A stretch of 64,000 nucleotides of DNA from Malurus cyaneus samueli (lineage: Eukaryota; Chordata; Aves; Passeriformes; Maluridae): NCBI GenBank assembly GCA_009741485.1, contig CM019216.1, positions 49,664,425 through 49,728,424 of the forward strand, given 5' to 3'. The notes under the pieces are model-generated. The model made no database searches. It was not told where the DNA came from and was given only the letters and a program-made list of their open reading frames with translations. The translations under genes were made by a program, and so were the position numbers. This document shows positions 24,401 to 35,415 of this stretch, piece by piece (positions within the stretch are counted from its first letter, which is position 1; the number at the start of each line of letters is the position of its first letter).

Positions 24401-27400
24401 GAGGATTCCCCTTCATATTAGTGAGGGTTTTTCAGAACTCTATCCATTCCTCTAAAATGGGTCTTTTCCCAGGCCAGATAACAGCCTATTTCAGCACTGC
24501 CTCTCACACACGGTTACAGAACACTCTCCTCTGTCCCTGAACCCCTCCTCATGCTGAGATTTCCGTCACACAATTTTCACTGTGTTGAAACTCATCATCC
24601 AAGACTCACACAGTGCTTACCAGTGTTGCTCAAAATTTTCAAATAAAGCACTTTCTCCATTACATTCTTACCTGCATAGTCAAAAAACTTACACTATTTA
24701 TTTACAAAGTGTGTCTTTGGTATTACTATGAGTAATTTCCTGTATTCCAATGTATTCTAAATAAAATCCTATTAAAATATCAGTCCTTTGGAGCGTTGCT
24801 GAATTTGTTTGGTTGGTTTTTGGTTTGTTTTTTTTTTATGATCTTTGTATTTTCTTGATGTTAGATAGTATCTGAAGGTTTAATGCCACATATAGAAAAG
24901 GACATTTGCCTTATAAATAAGAAGTTGGGAATTTGAGAGGGTTGGTTTCTTCTTAAGTCAGCCTATAACTCAGTTCTACACAGGTCACACAGGTACTTTC
25001 CATTTCACTTGGGGCTTTCCTTCCTCAGCTATACCAAATGACTAAATCACATCTAACTCTCTGTCTTCCCAAACTTTTCAACATGCAGCTTGTTTACAGT
25101 CTCACATGTCTACGAGTTTGGAATAGTGATCTGGTATCCAAAAAGGCAACAAATTATCATATTTCACAAGAAATCTGTTTTCTACCTTATGTGGCATATG
25201 GCCCAACTGTACACACCATTACTGAATTTTCAGTCTACCATCCTCCTGTTATACTTCTGTTACAGTTTCAAGACCTTTCAAGATCAAATAATATAAATAT
25301 AATTTATAGCAAATACTATAAATCATCAGTACTATAAAAAAGAACAAATTAATTATCTAAATTAGGATTCACAATTCCGCAAGAAAAGTATTTGGCTTTC
25401 CAAAGTTTTCCTGCAGTCTTTCTGAACTGATAAAAGACCTTCTGCTCAGTGTAGCTCCGTATTTTAACTCTGCTAGCTATACTTCCAGGTGCAACATCAC
25501 TCTTATGAAGCCAACATGTTTGCTAAACTGCAGAGCACCATCACTGCATAGTGAATTTTCAAAGAACCATAAAAAAACCAAGTAATTAGTTTTTTACAAG
25601 TTTGAAATTCACGACTCCAAGTCAAGAGTTTATTTATCAGTTTCTGATATAAACCTCAGATACATAACATAAAACCAAAACTGGAAAGCCCATGATTCAT
25701 ATTACAAAGTGTGGGCAAGCACAGATGTGATCCTGTGGAAGAAAATGGGGATGATGGGGATGGAGGTGGGACACACAAAAAATACCAAACAGAAACTTTT
25801 GGGAGACAGTGTTCAAAAAACAAACAAAATCAAACTAAAAAGGATGACATATGCAGTAAGGGAAGCGGAAAACAACTGTGACAGAGGTAGAGAGGAAAAG
25901 ACATCCCTCAGCAGTCAGATAAACCCTACTGTGCAAAGCAGGAGAGAACTTGGGGAAATTAACAGAAGCATTAGACAAAACAACTCATCCAGACAGGAAT
26001 AAACATCTCAACTAAAATAAATGAATTACAGTAATAACCAACAAAGGAAACAGAGAGACAAAATTCCCAGTCAGTTACAAAGTTTAAACAAATGAAAATC
26101 CCAAAATATTTTTCCTTTGAAGCAAACTTGGGGCAGGTCAAAGGTGACATATTTCCAACAGAGTGATAAAAAAAGATTCCAGAACTACCAAGGACCAAAA
26201 TCAAATCATAACCTTGATCCCAAGGGATTCTCTAATCAAACCCTTTTCTGCAAGAGTTCACCCGCCCGTTAAACAAGCAGAATAGAAGTTGCAGATGCCT
26301 TGCTAGCAGGAGACAGAAGACAGATCAGGTCATTATAGGACTTCTGAAACTCCCCAAGTGCAAAAATATGACAACTGAAGAATTACAGGCACCAGGCTTG
26401 GAGAAACCCACAGGAATAGTCCTAACATGGAATTAGCATTAGAATTCCTTGTCATACATACTGTAGACACTAGAAGCTTAAATCANAGGAAAACAGAAAG
26501 GCACTACTTAGGCCCTTAAGCTCAAAGTTCTTGAATCACATATATGCTCAAGGCTAGAAGTGTATTCTGGGGGAGCTATGAACATGATTTTGTCCTGTTC
26601 CTGAACTCTTCTACAAGCTTCCACTGCTATCTGCCAGCACAGAGAGGGTACAAAACTAGATTAAAAGTTTTATCCAGTAAAGTTATTATAATAAACTGTA
26701 CTGTGTTTTGTCAGCAAATAAATATATAAATGATTGCCCAGAAGAGGACAGTTGAAGAAAGTTAAGGAAATGGATTATTTAAAAAAAAAAATACACTCCT
26801 ATGAGTGAAAGGAACTGTTAAATCCAGCCAAAAATGCATAAGCTGAATTCATATTGTATACAAGAGTGACATACAAAAACGCTCTGTTGGTTTTGACCAG
26901 GAAGTAATAAAGCTTCAACAGAGCACAGCAGAGCACAGAAATGCTGTTTAGGAGCTAATTAGCCAAGGTGCAGCACTCTGCTATTAAAAGTATCTTGGCC
27001 ATGCTACTAACTCCCAAGTCACTGCACGAGATTTCCTTAGAGTGCAACCTGTGCCATTCAGCCCCTGGTAATCTCTACTTTCCTCCTTCATTTCAGTGTG
27101 AAGGAAATGGCAGTGAAGTTGACCTGACTGTAACAAAGTACATGCAAACAATTGTGCTCCGCAGTGATCTTTAGCACTGACCTTGCTTGTACAGGCAGGG
27201 ATCCAATTCCCAGGTTAGTAAAGAACCACTTCCACCTTATCACAGAAACCAGTGCTTATTTTCCTCAGTGTTAGCTAAACTCATCGACCAACAGGTGGAC
27301 CAAAGTGCCAAAATCACAAGCTAGAACTGTACAGCATGGGACTCGTGAAAAAATGAAAACGTATTTCCATTCCAAAGTATAACTCAAAATTAAGAAAAAA

Positions 27401-27735
27401 ACTTCAAACTTAAAACAAACTAAAAACGTACCAAGAGCAAAGTTGAATCTGAATCTTGAGAGCTGAAAGAAACAAAACCACAAAAGTACGGGTCCTGTTT
27501 GTGCAAACAAGCAGTTGTGCATAGACAGCATGCACATTTCCTCTCCTGTTCATATAAGCAATTGTGCCAGTCGGACACAAATCATAGCAGGCTGCATTAA
27601 CAGTCCCTCAGTTCTACTCCAGGCTTATTCTTAATTTAAAACCAAACTGGGTTACACATGATTTCAATATTCTGTTGGACGACCAAGCAAGAGAAAGAAT
27701 GAATTTAAGCAGAGTCTATGGAGAGATAATGTGAA
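21430..27735. other. Intronic sequence with no recognised feature
   Basis: Long AT-rich unique-looking stretch. No transposon end, no tandem array and no frame longer than about 99 codons with protein character (25038-25337 is the longest). A T-rich run lies near 24828. Confidence 0.5.
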
Positions 27736-27739
27736 GGCT

Positions 27740-27895
27740 ACAGCCTAAGTGAAAAATGGCCGTGTTGCTGAGATAAGGCCCCAACCACCAATCTCATTGT
27801 CAAGCCCGGCCATCTGTCAGCAGAAACCTGATTTACTGCATATAATTCTGCTGTACTTGATTACTACTGTACTGTTATAAAAGGCTCCTGAGGTT
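27740..27895. other. Candidate conserved non-coding element (weak)
   Basis: Non-repetitive, balanced-composition sequence with segments such as CCCGGCCATCTGTCAGCAGA (about 27805) and TTTACTGCATATAATTCTGC that look unlike the surrounding A-rich drift. This is only an impression of sequence texture. Without an alignment it cannot be called conserved. Confidence 0.2.
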
Positions 27896-29076
27896 TGTTT
27901 AAGGACACCAAATGGTACTTTCTAGCAACATAAAAAGGGTTAATAAAACACCTCCTCAGAAGCCAAGCTTTCTGGAATCAGGCTTCAGAACTTTAAATCA
28001 AATTTTACCCAGTTTCAGTGCCACTGGTAGATAAAATTTCTTTATAAATAAAAAACACTAAAACCAAGGTAAAAAAGGCCAAAAAAACACCCCACTAAAA
28101 TGACAGTAAATTCAATAGTTTTCACAATATAAGTAAGGCTGCTTGCACTGAAGGTTATTTATGAATGTTTATCTGATGGTGGGCAATCAAAACAAACTTT
28201 AAAGGCACTTCTAAGAAACATTCCTAAAATATCCCTATCCAACAAGACCATTAATAAATCCAGTTTCCTCCATTTGATAATTACTCTGGACATCCAAACT
28301 TTGCAAGAGCACTAATGAGGCATCTTTAGATAGGGACAGGTAAGCACATTAACACCTCATGGTGTAACAATGCAGATGAGCACATGTAATCCAACTCTTC
28401 CCACTCCCACACATCAGAACAAAAATGCCCATGTATGAGATTCATCCTTCACGTCAAATACCCACTGAGCAAAACAGCTGCAGGTACTTTCTCAGGTTAA
28501 TCAAACAAATCAAATAACAGCATCTAGTAATAACAGAACAATTTTTCCCTCCAAATGACAGACCTACACTGCAGGTGGTTTTGTCCCATTGCAAGCTAAC
28601 AGGAAAAAAAAAAAACCACATCCTGAACAGCTGCTCATTAGGTGAGCACCATTCTGCCTGCACAGCAAATGAAGCAAATGTCATGTGGAAAAAAGCACAG
28701 TTTACGGTCATGTAATTAGACACGGTAACACAGGCATATACAAAAGAGGAGGGAAGACAAGTACAAATTACAGTTGCATAGGCAATTTATTTCTGGGAGT
28801 TTATAATTTTTGATGTTCCTGGACTTTAACCTTACCATTTCTTTTAACAAGGATTTTTCCCAGCTAATTTTTATTTCCTATTGTACAGTAACAGATAACT
28901 TTGAACAATCACCTGCTACAAAAAATATCCATTCCCACATAATTATTTATACTGAATGGAACACTTCACTCGAGGACACTGGGAGAACACTTTATCAGAA
29001 CAGACCAAAACAACACAAAGTGAATAGGACTTAGCAGTAAATATTACCAAGTGGTATGAATTTATTGCAAGTGTAC
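27896..29076. other. Intronic sequence just downstream of the exon
   Basis: AT-rich DNA with an A12 run near 28603-28614. The next PTPRK exon was not seen here. Confidence 0.5.
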
Positions 29077-29079
29077 CTG
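29071..29079 (-). promoter_or_regulatory. PTPRK: 5' splice site following the PTPRK exon
   Basis: The minus strand reads CAG then GTACAC, with the exon ending after the glutamine codon of WPNEYQ. The GT dinucleotide occupies 29076-29075. The +3 to +6 positions (ACAC) are weaker than the usual RAGT, but CAG at the exon end is consensus. The open frame carries on for a few codons into the intron before meeting a stop, which is normal read-through and not exon. Confidence 0.88.
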
Positions 29080-29348
29080 ATATTCATTGGGCCAGAAAGT
29101 GCTGACAGCCAGCTCTGCTCGAAGCCAGTCTTTGCCAGTGGAGCCAGTGACATTCCAGATGGGATTAGCCAGTGGTCCTTTGTTCACCCTAACCAGGATG
29201 TTCAGAGTGCCTGGGTTTCCTCCACTCTTGCTGTATAGAAGGTAGCTGAAATCGATGCAGTGAGTGTCGTTTTCTTTCATTGTTGGAAGCTGAAGTCGTG
29301 TCTTTTCTCCAGGGTCATGGTCTGAGGAAATCACTATCATATATGATC
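29077..29348 (-). CDS. PTPRK: Receptor-type tyrosine-protein phosphatase kappa, internal exon (third coding exon, MAM domain middle)
   Basis: This single internal exon belongs to a type IIB receptor tyrosine phosphatase, a cell-surface protein that binds itself on neighbouring cells and dephosphorylates junction proteins inside the cell. The minus strand encodes 90 complete codons plus the last two bases of a split glycine codon: phase 1 at the start, phase 0 at the end. The length of 272 bp agrees with the third exon of this family as I remember it. Visible motifs are [18 protein letters not shown], with a MAM-domain cysteine at exon residue 31, then [17 protein letters not shown] and [15 protein letters not shown]-glycosylation sequons lie at residues 27 (NDT) and 66 (NVT). 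The segment SSDHDPGEK and the [19 protein letters not shown] run point to kappa rather than mu, T or U, which have different residues there in memory. The signal peptide, Ig, fibronectin, membrane and phosphatase parts lie outside the window. An isoleucine stands at residue 7 where I remember aspartate in human PTPRK. There is no frameshift or stop. Confidence 0.95.
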
Positions 29349-29400
29349 CTAAGGAAGGGGGCAATGGGAAAGGGAGGAAAAAAAANAAACTGGTTGTTCA
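29349..29400 (-). promoter_or_regulatory. PTPRK: 3' splice site of the upstream PTPRK intron
   Basis: Read on the minus strand, the exon is preceded by TTCCTTAG, and before that by a run of about 35 bases made mostly of T and C (complement of 29351-29385). This is a strong polypyrimidine tract directly next to an AG acceptor. One base in the tract (29386) is an N. The candidate branch-point adenine lies in the TGAAC-like stretch around 29396-29400, but this is a guess. The acceptor fixes the exon start at 29348 in phase 1. Confidence 0.88.
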
Positions 29401-32084
29401 CTGTGAAAAAAAGATGACATGCATAGTTTTCCATATCCCAGAAACCTCTGAAATCAAGTGGCATGAAATACAGCAAGCTACAAAACTGCTAGAAACATGA
29501 CTGAAGCAATCTACAGAAGATATCACATATCTCTGAGGACCTATCTAGATGTCTAGACCTACACACTTTTCTCTCTCTTGTTTTAGGATCAGATAATGGG
29601 AAATAGGATCACAAATGGATGGCAAAAAAATAACAAGAGAAGCAAAGGATCATCAATATTATGAGGTCATGGAGACCAAAATTCTCCCAACTTGCTCTGC
29701 AGATTTCCTGGAAATAAAAAATCAGGTCCAAAGTCCTCAATGCAGCCTTATCACACCCTTTTCTACCCAGAAAAAGTGCCAGGTTTGAATTTGAGATATA
29801 TTAGCAATGGAAATAGCTGACTTAGGACACCAAGCCAAATTTGTTCAGAAAAGTTTTGTTTTCTGCTCCATTTGCCAATGGATTTAAGGGGATAACAGAA
29901 GTTTCTATAGCTGGAAGAGTATCCATCTTGTAAATGTGAATTACAAATATACACAAAACAAAACAGGCTGTGTCTGTCTGTCTGCAAAGGCAGGAAGTGG
30001 AAATCATATGTTTCAACAGGTTATCCCGGCAATTATGATGAATCAGGCTGTCCTGCTGTCCTGCAGAATGAATTGCTAACACAGACTGCCACCTAACCTG
30101 GCCCAGAGCTGATCCATTCCTTCAAGAATGACAACTCCATACCAGGTACAACCTCATGAATGAATCCCACAGAAAAAAGCTTGCTAGGCAGGGTATGCCT
30201 GGCCAAACTTTGCGTCAAATTGAGAAAATCCAATTCAACATACAATCTGAATCATTGCTACAGGAAAGTTTCCTGACCTAAATTTACCGACCCATCTGCG
30301 TAATGATTCCAGAACCTTGCAGTTGACAGATTTTCCTTTCACTTTCAGTCCTAAAGGGCATCACAATAAAGAGCCTTTCCTCGTGAGGAAGGTTTTGGTT
30401 AAATTCATAAAACAGAGGAAAGAAAAATTGCCTAAATGTAAAAAAGTAATTGATTTGTGAACATTCACCCAAATGAGTAGTCTCGCACAAGTCCTGGGAG
30501 TATGTACATGAATACTGGTGAAAAATCTCTTAAGTATATTCATATAAACAATTATAACTTTGTACATGAAATTTTATCCTTTGATTTTTAGACAACGGGG
30601 AACTATTGTGCTCTAGCATGTCCTAAACAGTTGTTTTAGGCATTCTGAAAATTGTTCACAAGCTGTTGCTCAGGAAAAGATGAAAATTTATGTACATGGA
30701 TTAAATCATCTGTGTGAGATGCTAATTTACTAGCCTGTAAAGCACTTTTGTGCTAAAAAAACTTAAAAAAGAAAAAAAAGAAGAAGAAATAATATAGAAT
30801 GAAAGTGTTCCTCTTAAAGCACAGAGCACTGAAATCTATATTTTTAGAAGTCATCTTTTAAAAAGGGTTTAAATAAAACTATTTTAATGTTCACATAAGC
30901 AACTAGTTCATACTTAGAATTATATGCAGAACCCATTATTTGATTTATTTCTTATTTGAGATTTTGGTAAAGTAGCAATTCCTGATTATTTCTTCATCAC
31001 TAATATCCATTTATAAAGACACAATGTAATCGTATTATACTATTTAGGTTTGCTGTTATTTTAAGTCTTTAAAATGAAAGTGTTTGTAAACCACGTCCAC
31101 TGGTCTGCAATTTTTATGCCACTTCACTCTAGAATAAATTCAGTAATTTGTTGGTTTGTAATCTCAATTTTAGAGAGAGTATGATCTTATAAGCACCTGA
31201 TCATCAGACTAGAGAATAAGATTTTCAAAAGTGTAGTCACTAAATACTTTACATGTGGCAGGGGGAGGCTGTAACTCAGCAATTTGAGATTTTTTTTCCT
31301 TCTACATAAGAGTTAGAAATCTGAAAAGAATTGGCAAAAAATTACAGACTGCTTCCCACATTGTTAGCACTGATTCTCCATGGTCATCTAAATCACCCCT
31401 CTGCCTCTGTTACTTGTATCTTGCAAGTATTTTTAATAAATAAACTAGAAGTATTTAAAGATCTTGTCTCTATAGTAAGAGAATCTGCTACAGCCTTTGG
31501 AAGCTTCAACATACATTTTTCTGCACATCAACACATTTTATAGTACTCCACTTTCTCAACATCATTTTTCATCATTCAAAAATACTTGGCAATAAATTTG
31601 CATACATCTATCTACATGTTAGTCCAACCACACTTCATGAAATGCTCCAGACAGCATTCATAGAACATTTAACACAAAGCCAAAGCATCTGTTCAGCATC
31701 TTCAAAGCTATTTCCCTTGTCCTCCTTTTTTCAAACTTAAGCAGCTGTATTCCACAAATATATAGAACCCTGCTCCCTCCTTAGTCACCTACTCACTCCA
31801 AGAAAGTCATTATCTTATCTTCCATACGAAAATCATTCTTGTAAAGAGATACAATAGAATCAAAAGAGTTAGGAGTTTCCCCCCCCATGTATATATGCTT
31901 GCAATATTTTAATATTAATTATTAATGATCATATTATTGTGAAATCTTCATAATATCTTAGGGTATTTTTGGACTTGGCAGAAATGCAAAGTATAAACAA
32001 GGAAACTGTTCATGATCTCATTAATTCCCAAGATTAACTAACTGTTTGAGATTTGCAGTGAGGGGTTAGAGCAAATGTTACAGC
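29401..32084. other. Intronic sequence just upstream of the exon
   Basis: AT-rich unique-looking DNA with A-rich runs near 30770. No repeat family or coding frame was recognised. Confidence 0.5.
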
Positions 32085-32420
32085 TAGCTATTCACAGGGG
32101 TGCTCCATGCTGGAGCAGGGACATGGGGTGAGGAGAAAAGAGCAGCAGACACCAAGTGCAATGGATTGACTGCAGCTCCCAGTTCCCATCATCCCCCGTG
32201 CTGGGGTGAAATCTGGTAAAGTTTTCCCCAAGATTAATTTGTTTGGTCTGTGACAGTAACTGGGGATCTACAAAATGAGTGATCTCCATGTCTTTGTCTC
32301 AGTCCGTGGGCTTGCCCACCCTGGTTCCCCCCCACCGTGTGCTGATGAGGAAAGGAGCAGAAAAAGTCAGGGTGAGGGGATGGCCAAGGTCAACAGATCA
32401 CAGTGGCCAGAAAGGTAAAG
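32085..32420 (+). mobile_element. LTR-like fragment of an endogenous retrovirus
   Basis: Contains blocks I associate with an avian LTR: GGGACATGGGGTGAGGAG, ACACCAAGTGCAATGGATTG, a GTGACAGTAACTGGGG block, then AAATGAGTGATCTCCATGTC followed by TTTGTCTCAGTCCGTGGG. The last block resembles the U5 segment of the LTR at 20152 (TTTATCTCAACTCGCAGG). The edges are uncertain and no terminal TG/CA pair or target duplication was fixed. It is locally richer in G and C than its surroundings. No retroviral gene is present. Confidence 0.6.
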
Positions 32421-35399
32421 AGCAGCAGTTAGTGTTAGCCAACACTAGTACCAAGTGTGTTATTAAATCCCAGTAGGGCCAGGCTCGGTGATTTTTTTTT
32501 TCTCTGTTGTTACTGTCCTAACAAGATCAGGCATAAGCAGATGTAAACCACTGTATACACCTAATTCCCTTGAAAACAAGGAAGAAAAAGCACAATAAGC
32601 TGTATTCTGTTTTACACTCATATTTTACATGAAGAAAGTCAATTGCAAGCGAGTCACTCAGCAGAAAGGGTGACTTTCATCTTTGGATGACGCTGCAAAG
32701 AAATGAAAGAAGTATTTAAAGTCATTGTTTATGCCTGGACAAAAATCCATTGCTCTTAAATATTCCTTTCACTGTCTGTTTTTCACCATGCTCCAGCATG
32801 ATGTCTTTAGTTACTCTGACAGTGCAGTTACAAAATGCATCACAACTCATCAGAACATTTTTCATGAATTTTTTTCTTGTAGTTTGACAGTGACATTGTT
32901 TCCTCCTTCTTTCAGTAATCCCCAGAAGAATCTTCTCCATTCTTGCAAGTTTACAATCTTTAAAGTTCATAAATATGCTCTTTCCCCCAAGAAGCTGAAG
33001 TGTTAATTTTTCCTACTCGAATGTAGTTTAGATTTCTCCAAACCAAATTCCATCCTCTCGTTTTAGCTTTTCTTTCCTGAAGTGCCTTCTATCTATTTTC
33101 CAGCTAATAGCTTCTAATGTTATTCCTGCTGTAAAAGGTCAATCCAATTCTCTCCTACACAAAACGGAAACATCAGACTATGAAACAGCTAAATGGCACT
33201 GCCACCTAAACTTTGACCAAGTTCATGCAAACAGCTCAGCTTTAGGATCAGCCTTTCAGGAAGATTTGATCCATGAACATGCTAAAAGGCATCTACACAG
33301 CTATGGAATAAAAGCTACTAGACTTTCCCTGAGCCACGTTCTTAGACATAGCTGTATACACCCCATAGCTTTCATTGTCTTTTATTTATTTTGATAAGCA
33401 CTACACTTGATGTCCTAGTTCAGTGGCATGGACAGATCATTTCAGAATAAATTAATTCTTTAACTAAATAGTTGTGGTAAGTCTTAGTTTTTATCCCCTA
33501 CTGAAAACCAAGATCTCTTATAGTCTAGCGGTTAATTGAAGGTAAGAAATCATGCTAAGATTAAAAAAAGAAAAACCTTAAATATAATAAAATTTGCCTG
33601 CTGTAAGGTACCAATGTGACAGAGTAGTTTCCCATCAAATTATTTTCTCTCACTTCCTTGCTTCCTGAAAAACGGGTTTATAGTTGAAGTGTGAAACTTG
33701 TAATTTTCAGCCAGCTGGTCTTCAACTCCTGCAAATCCTTTTTCCTTCAAACAAGAACTAACCATCAAACTATCTCCATTTGGGGAACATTCTGTGGTAA
33801 CTTCTCTGCCTGAGAATGTGTGCCTTCAGTTACTAGGACTTTCACATCCAGGTGAGGAAAAAATGGTTCAGAACACTTACAATTCCATAGGCAACTACAT
33901 CTAAGGGTACAGAAGTGGATTCAATTCCATGGTTTGCTGGGGGCGGGGAGAAAAAACTCAGCTATACATCCCATTTTAGTAGAGCATAACATGAAGGTGC
34001 TTAAATGGATTCACAGAAAAAGAACAGGTAAAAAGAAGTCTTTCCCATAAAATCAGAAGAAGGGGTTGTCTTTACTTCATGGCAATGTCAATAACGTGAA
34101 ATGGAGGATCAAGACACCTGTGTGTCCTATCCTAAAGCTTGGGACTATGTGACCTTTTTATCTTTTAATAATGACGGTGTAACATAGTCCCTGATTATGT
34201 GTTGGGCAACATTTATGAGAGACTGCAGGCAATGAACAGACTCTGAAAGAGAGGAAGAGGCCTGCAACTGCAAGCAATTCACATAAAACTTGTATGCCAC
34301 ACACAATAGTATTCATGCCTATTTTGTTCTTCAGAGAATGACCTCCCCATGACAATTTGAGAGAGCCCTTTACATGTATTTCTGTAATTTGCAAGAAGGG
34401 AAAAAACAGAAACACAAAGAAATTACGAAGAAAAACTAGAGACATTTGTTAGGGTTTGTTATTTTTGTGCCCTGCACCATCAGGGAAGGATACTCCTTAA
34501 CGAGTATGCCTAGAAAAAAATGTTACTTTGTAACACTATGATCCCATTTAAGATACATTACTTGATACACGCTCGAAATATTCAACGTAATTGTATCCTG
34601 ATTTTACCTGCTTATTCAAACACAATGTTATTGGTGTAAACAACACAAGATTTACCCACAATTTCTGTAGATGGCTACAATTCAGAGCTATCTTTTCACT
34701 TACTTCACTTATTTACAATACCATTCTGCACACAAGACTCAAATTGTTGAAGGTTTGTTTCAATTTCTTTACAGATTGTCAAAGTGAAAGGGGAGGGTGA
34801 ATCGGAGTCATGAATTTCAACTCCACTGCCTAGTTTAGTTCAAGGCACCACAACTCAAATCCAAGTCAAGCTAAGACCCTAAATTTACTACAGAGATTAA
34901 AAATAACAGCAAAAACACAATAAAGGCAGGGGATTTTTTTTTCTGGAGAATACAAGTCTTTTGGGGGTTTTCCTACTTCCAACAGATAGTGAGAATTATT
35001 AAAAGGACCAACCCATAGCAGCTTATTATGCCACACTGTATAAATAAAAGCAGAGAACTCACTCAATTCAAATAGAAACTCAGCCTCCTGGACTGCAACA
35101 GCTCATCAATTCATCAATTTCACACTGACATTGCAATTTCACAGGAGGAGAAAAGGTGCCCTGCCCTCCAGCCTGTACTTGTTGATGCCAAAAATTGTGC
35201 TCTACAGCAAGGTCGTGTAACTGGGATTCCCCCATTAACCACACCCACAGAGGTCAGGCAATAGGGACAGCCTGACAAGACAGCACAGCACAAGACTGAT
35301 CCAGGCAAGGCAAATACAAACAGCACCAGATCAGCCAGAGAATTAATATCGTAGGCACTACAACTCCTTACCAGTATTTATACCTGCAATACTACTGGT
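32421..35399. other. Intronic sequence with no recognised feature
   Basis: AT-rich DNA. Overlapping 82- and 93-codon frames on opposite strands at 32722-33006 have no recognisable domain. No repeat was recognised. Confidence 0.5.
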
Positions 35400-35415
35400 G
35401 TGATATTAATATCAC
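35400..35415. repeat. Perfect 16-base palindrome
   Basis: The sequence GTGATATTAATATCAC is its own reverse complement, with no extension beyond 16 bases. It could be a dimeric factor site or chance in AT-rich DNA. Confidence 0.95.

Larger units (their letters stand above)
1..29076 (-). other. PTPRK: PTPRK intron downstream of the exon (intron 3, partial)
   Basis: The stretch left of the exon should be the following intron. The next exon in this family is short, about 82 bp, and finishes the MAM domain with a YIAIDDIQ-like strand. I looked for its reverse complement and did not find it, though a short exon can be missed by eye. It contains two LTR remnants, a CR1 scrap, A-rich tracts and one assembly gap. 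Confidence 0.72.

Noticed and set aside
31615..31650. AGTCCAACCACAC resembling the CR1 end
   Set aside because: Only the AGTCCAACC word matches; the flanks lack the GATCAT and GGTTGGA blocks expected of CR1.
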